The translations under genes and the position numbers were made by a program. The notes beneath the pieces were generated by a model that did no database searches, was not told the DNA's origin, and was given only the letters and a program-made list of their open reading frames with translations. This document shows, in pieces, positions 27,701 through 33,700 of a stretch of 64,000 bases of DNA; positions within the stretch are counted from its first letter, which is position 1; every line of letters starts with the position of its first letter. Origin of the DNA: Leguminivora glycinivorella (taxonomy: Eukaryota; Arthropoda; Insecta; Lepidoptera; Tortricidae); assembly GCF_023078275.1 (NCBI RefSeq), contig NC_062979.1, forward strand, positions 13,745,848 through 13,809,847, in the 5' to 3' direction.

Positions 27701-30700
27701 TTTTTATACTTTTTGTAAAATACGTCCCTTATTCATAAACGCACACTAAAGTTATCAAGCCGATAAAGTTCGTTTGTCCCTTTTCGGCGTATTGGTGTGA
27801 TAGAAAGGGACAAACGAACTTTATCGGCTTGATAACTTTAATGAACGTTTATGAATAAGGGGGTAAGTAGTTTAATTTTAGCACTATCATACATTGTGCT
27901 ATGTTTAAGTTCTACTAAGTGAAACAAAAATACATTATTGATTTTTTTCATATACCTACTTTAATTGCCCTTGAAGAAAATCATAGGTTATTATTGTATG
28001 AAAATATCGATTACAACTCGTGTTAGAACTGTGTAGTATTCATAAGTATAACGTGAAATAAATTTAACATTTCTCTTTTATATATTACAAACAGAATATA
28101 ATCACAATTACTATACTTCATTACCTACATGTCAAGTCTGTGCGATTATGATGCGATTAATCTATGATTTCGTTCAACAAAATGGCAGCGATAGCTTCGC
28201 GTTTGAGGAGCGCGTCCCTTCATTGAAATAATTACTTAAATAAAGATCGATTAACATAGCGTGTAACCGATGAAATGTGACACGTCAGTTTTATTCGATT
28301 TTCTCGTAGAGTCATTCGGGGTAACGGAACGCAGTGGGTAAACGTACGCAGTAGCCCGATCTCCGACAGCGGGGAAGGGGAGCGAGGCGTATGTTGGCAA
28401 AATTAGGTGGCGCTTGTGTCGCCGTTCAGGAGCCACGTGCCACTCCGGCACAAAATGAGTACTCGGTGCGACAGGTCGCCGAACGTCTGTGGTGCAATAA
28501 TTTCGTTCCATATTTGTTACCGGGAAAAGTGTGTTGTAGTTGAATGGATAATTATCTGGAAGTAAGTTTACTTTCTTTCTATTGTATATTTATTGTACTT
28601 ATTATGAGATCATATATATTTTCTTTAATGTAATTAACCCGTGTGGTGTGTCAGTTGATTTTAGAAAGTTCCCGATTGGGGTAAGAGTGCGACTTTAAAA
28701 GTACGCATGTGTACTTTAACTCACGACGCGTACTCGTGCCCCAACGCGTAGGATAATAACAAAAAGTTGTTTAGTTTTTTTTATTATTTCAGAAAAGAGG
28801 AGAGGTGAAGTTTGACACTAAGCCTGGAGCATTAGGAACCAACAAAAAATGCAATGCAACTATTAAAAAGAAACAAAATAAAAAGATTATGAATAAAAAG
28901 AGTAAGTTAATAAAATGCCCCATTTGTGACGAAAATATTCAACTAAAGATAATAAATAATTCATGTTCAAAGTTAGTTATTAGTAAATGTTCTAGAGGCG
29001 TAAAATAAAAATTATTTTAAAATTTAATGAGGCTGTTGAATTAAAAATAATTATTTTGATCTCTGTTCTAGTACAGTTAAACTTCGACGAACATAGTAAT
29101 TCATCAATCAGCTTTCTTAATGCTATTAATGCGTAAGATGTTGAATAGTATGTTCAGTTGTTCACAACAAATGATAATAAATGTTGATTATTGCCAACCT
29201 TTATTTTATTCGAGTACCCACCTCTCTAGAAACCTGAATGCGTACGTTTACCCCTTGCGCGTAGTTTTACCCTAATGCGTGCGTAATTTTACCCACATAT
29301 CGGGTCAAGAGGACGCATTGGGTCTTTTTTGCTTTAAACGTATGTACCGAGCAAGCTAATGAACATTGATGGTAAATTTGCCTAATTAATGAAAATGTAC
29401 TTATATCCGACCAATTTTATACTTAAATAAGTCAAATATCTTATTTGGTATAGATTTTAGGGGCCATCAAAAATAAAGTGCGTGCTCTTGACCCGAATGA
29501 CTCTATGGCTTAAACAGCATCTTGTTGCGCAGGAAGGCATTTTTACATTTTATTTGTGTGCAGGCAGAAACATAAGTCCAATGGACTTATGTTTGTAGCG
29601 CAAACGTTTTGCTCGCAGTGTCCTCTCTAGTATTACTTCAATGAGTTCATCATTATCTTTAGTGAAGTCAGTCATTTTCCATATCAAGACGCCACCCGCC
29701 GTCCGTTGCTATTGTACAAAACGAATACAGACCGTCGCGTGCGGCGTGTGACCTTCCCCGTCTTGCCCGTCGAACCACCCGCCACCGGCGACGTTTCAAA
29801 GAAACCACCCTCAAACATTTCCAAACAAAACATTCGAACGTCGTCAGTCGCGGACCCGCGTAAAAAACCACAACACGTTCTATGAACATTGGTCAAGTGC
29901 GAGTCGGTTTTCGACTTTTCCATACAAAGAACTCATGAGCGCCTGAACGACTGTGATGGCAAAGTTAACTTTTCGCACTTTCAAGACTTTACGTATATAT
30001 CTCGGAAACGATAAGAGATAGAGCAAAATGGACTTCAGATTTGGGCTGTCGTTGCCACAAATTCTATGTTTTCGTCAACAGTGACCTTTTTTTGGACCGA
30101 TTTAAACAAAATTTTGCTCAGTCCACTTACAAACGGTCTTAAGCGCCTCCTTTTTAGTAGGAACTTAAGTCATTTTGGCAAATGAAAAAAAAAATTTAAC
30201 AATTTCTAGAAAGAAAAAGACAGAAATGAATTTCTTTCTACCTGTCCATCACGCTTACAAAATTTTTAGACGTTTAGTAACTGCTTGCAGCGTCAGTGAG
30301 TGAAAATCTTAATTTGAGTTTTTTTCTCGTAAGTCCGACTTACGCTTGACTGTAGATTTCTAATAGGTTTTCCTGTAATCTACAGGTAGAGGGCTATCTC
30401 GTGTATTTTTTTGAAAATTTTACGCTAAGTAGTTTCGGAGATAAGGGGGGGGGGAATGGTCATTTTTTGTCTATTTTCTTAAATTACTTCTAAAGTACCA
30501 AAATTAAAAATTAAAAAAAAAATATATTTCAAATGCTCATAAAATGCTCTTTCATTTGATATGTAACACAATATAGTTTTAATAACTTTGATTTTTAATT
30601 TTCAAGTTTACCCCCCAAAAGTGACCCCTATGATTAAATTTCATTTAATTAAATTACATGTCCGTCTTTGGACCACAGGTTTACATATGTGTACCAAATT

Positions 30701-33700
30701 TCAAGTAAATCGATCCAGTAGTTTTGGAGAAATCGGCTGTAACAGAGGGACAGACAGACACACGAGTGATCCTATAAGGGTTCCGTTTTTCCTCTTTGAG
30801 GTACGGAACCCTAAAAATCAAACAATAATGGTTAAGTAGGTAAGTTTTGTTTTTAAAAACGTTGTACTACACGCTTAATATTGTTTTATGTGGATGCATG
30901 AACAAATTTTTATAAAGATGTTTCAGAACTAAATTATTAATGTTAATGTATTCATTATGAGATGTAATAGCATTGGGGTCATCAATGTCCTCAAACAATT
31001 CATTGAACTGGCTCAAAGTTTTTTTCTCCAACTGCTTTAAATTATATCTCTTAAAGGAATTTCGAACTTTTAAATCCCTTAAATACTTTTTCAAGTTAGT
31101 GAAGTTGAAAATCTAAAATTGGAATCTTCGAAAGAATTTTCTTGTTTCAAATAGCTTTCGATACCAAGGAAGTCGGTTAAAAAAACTTTTATGGTTCTGT
31201 TTAAACTTACTCTCATCTTGATACTTAAGGAAATATCGAGAGAGGTAAGAGCGTGCGACTTTCAATCCGAAGGTCGCGGGTTCGAACCCCGGCTCGTACC
31301 AATGAGTTTTTCGGAACATATGTGCGAAATGTCATTTGATATTTGCCAGTCGCTTTTCGGTGAAGGAAAACATCGTGAGGAAACCGGACTAATTCCAATA
31401 AGGCCTAGTTACCCTTTGAGTTGGAAGGTCAGATGGCAGTCGTTTTCGTAAAACTAGTGCCTACGCCAAATCTTGGGATTAGTTGTCAAAGAGGACCCCA
31501 GGCTCGCGTGAGCCGTGGCAAATGCCGGGATAACGCAAGGATGACGACGACTTAAGGAAATGTCTAAATTATCTATTAACCTTGCAATCTTATCGTTTGA
31601 CAGTCGAGTAGGATTCGCCTTCAAACTTTTCACTGAGGATGATTTATTTTAGAAGAAGATGCTCATTGTTGTTGCTGGCTAAGAGCTAAGCCTGCAGACA
31701 CACTACATGTTAATATTTAATTAAGTTGATTAATATGTCTAATTATGTGTAATAATATTGAAGTAATTATAATTATTGCCTGTTTTGCAACATTTAGTTA
31801 AACACAAATTTAATTATTTACAATCTTGGACACCCCACACCATTTCATAACCTTTGTATCATAACGAATTTGATTATGAAAAAAAACAAAATGTCAGAAT
31901 TGCATAAGTTACGATTATTAAATGTCAACCAAAATTTGCCAACAGTTTACCGAATGTGCAGGATTAATTCTGGTCACGTATCCCTAATCACTCTGTAAGC
32001 AACTATATATATGGAATTATTGTAGTTTCAAAGAGTGTGGTACTTAAGTAGTTCTAGAAAACATTATGTAACCACACCTGGGGTGGCGCATCCTTTTCCC
32101 AGGGAGATGTAGTACCTACCCGGGCCACAGAATACACAGACTTTATGAAGCGATTACAAAGAGCGCGTTACCAAACATATGTAGGGGATACCGAGGCGAG
32201 TTGTAACAGTGGCGAGTTGTGACAACGTCGATTTTTTGGAACTTCTTAATTAAATCATCAAGTTTGTGCTTGCTTCGCTAAAACTTAAACAAACTTGAAC
32301 TAAAACACCGGCACTGTCCGGTCTGGCCTAGCGCGTAGTGACCCTGTCTGCTACGCCGCGGTCCTGGGTTCGAATCCCGGTAAGGGCATTTATTTGTGCG
32401 ATGAACGCAGATATTTGTTTCTGAGTCATGGATGTTTTCTATGTGTATTTGTATATTATATATATCGTTGTCTGAGTACCTGCAACACCAGCCTTCTTGA
32501 GCTTACCGTGGGACTCAGTCTATTTGTGTAAGAATGTCCTATACTTAATATTTTATTTATTTATTGTATGTAGTCAGTGAGCTTGTTAGTAGTTAATAAA
32601 ATATAGTTCTCAATAATCGACGTTGTTTTAAGTCTCCTCTGTCTCAACTTACCTTGGTATCTCCTACATTTTTACTGATAAAATAAAATATCACGATTCG
32701 AGCAACGCATTACGCATCGAGTAGCATAGACACCATTACACACATGACATACTGTTGTGTGAAAATTTTGGAATATTAAATAAATGCGTGCTATCAGGGT
32801 GGAACCTCGGCTTCTATACTATGTGTGTAATGGTGTGTCTATGCTACTCGATGCGTAATGCGTTGCTCGAATCGTGATATTTTATTTTATCAGTAAAAAT
32901 GTAGGAGATACCAAGGTAAGTTGAGACAGAGGAGACTTAAAACAATGTGTCCAAGTTACTCCAGTTACTGGTTCAAGCGGGCGCGTTTCCATACAAAATG
33001 ATTACGGTAAAACACAATTATTTATGATGAAGTTCAGTTAGCTGAATGTTCCGTCTAGTAGTTGAGGTAATCTGTGTACCCAAAGCACCTATGCAATCAT
33101 ATAACGTCTTTAAACATGAGTTACGGGTGTTGCAGAAACATGAAAATATTACTCAATATAAGGCAACGTTCGATGCAGTGAATGCATCATTTTCCGAGCA
33201 TGTAAAATTTGTTTGGCTAACGCCTCTCGCAAAGTGCATTTTAAATACGGTAAATAATATACGCAGAGTCGAAATTCAGAAAAGTTTAAAATATATTTAT
33301 GAGTTTATAAGAGCTACTTATAAGTTACTACTACTTACTAGTTTATAAGAGCTTACTATAAGAGCCTGCTCCACCCATAATACTATGTATAGCCATACCG
33401 ATATCTTTCATCAAAAGTATACTAGTTATTTTGTCCTCCATAGATTCCTCACTTCAGGCAACTCTCTCCAAAACTCTCAACATCCATCTTGATACAAGGT
33501 CGTGGGCCCAAGCGGTTCTTCCTGTAAGGCTTGGTGGTCTGGGTGTCCGCACTTCGACCAGTTCGGCTCTACCCGCTTTCCTGGCTTCTGTATACGGCTC
33601 GCTGTCTCTCGTCGGTATTATTTTAAACCGTACTCAGATACCTGATGATGAGATAGCGAGTCTGAAGGAGGCCAGGGAGGCCTGGGTGGCTAGCCGAATG

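Larger units (their letters stand above)
28309..29503. mobile_element. 1.2 kb TIR element flanked by TA, carrying a small spliced gene
   Basis: GAGTCATTCGGG at the left end and CCCGAATGACTC at the right end are perfect inverted repeats, each bordered by TA (28307-28308 and 29504-29505). Subterminal regions repeat a GGTAAACGTACGCA-like motif in opposite orientations (left near 28337; right near 29240 and 29280). The centre holds a two-exon open frame with its own poly(A) signal. A TA duplication suggests a Tc1/mariner-like or similar cut-and-paste family; which one is unknown. Confidence 0.6.
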
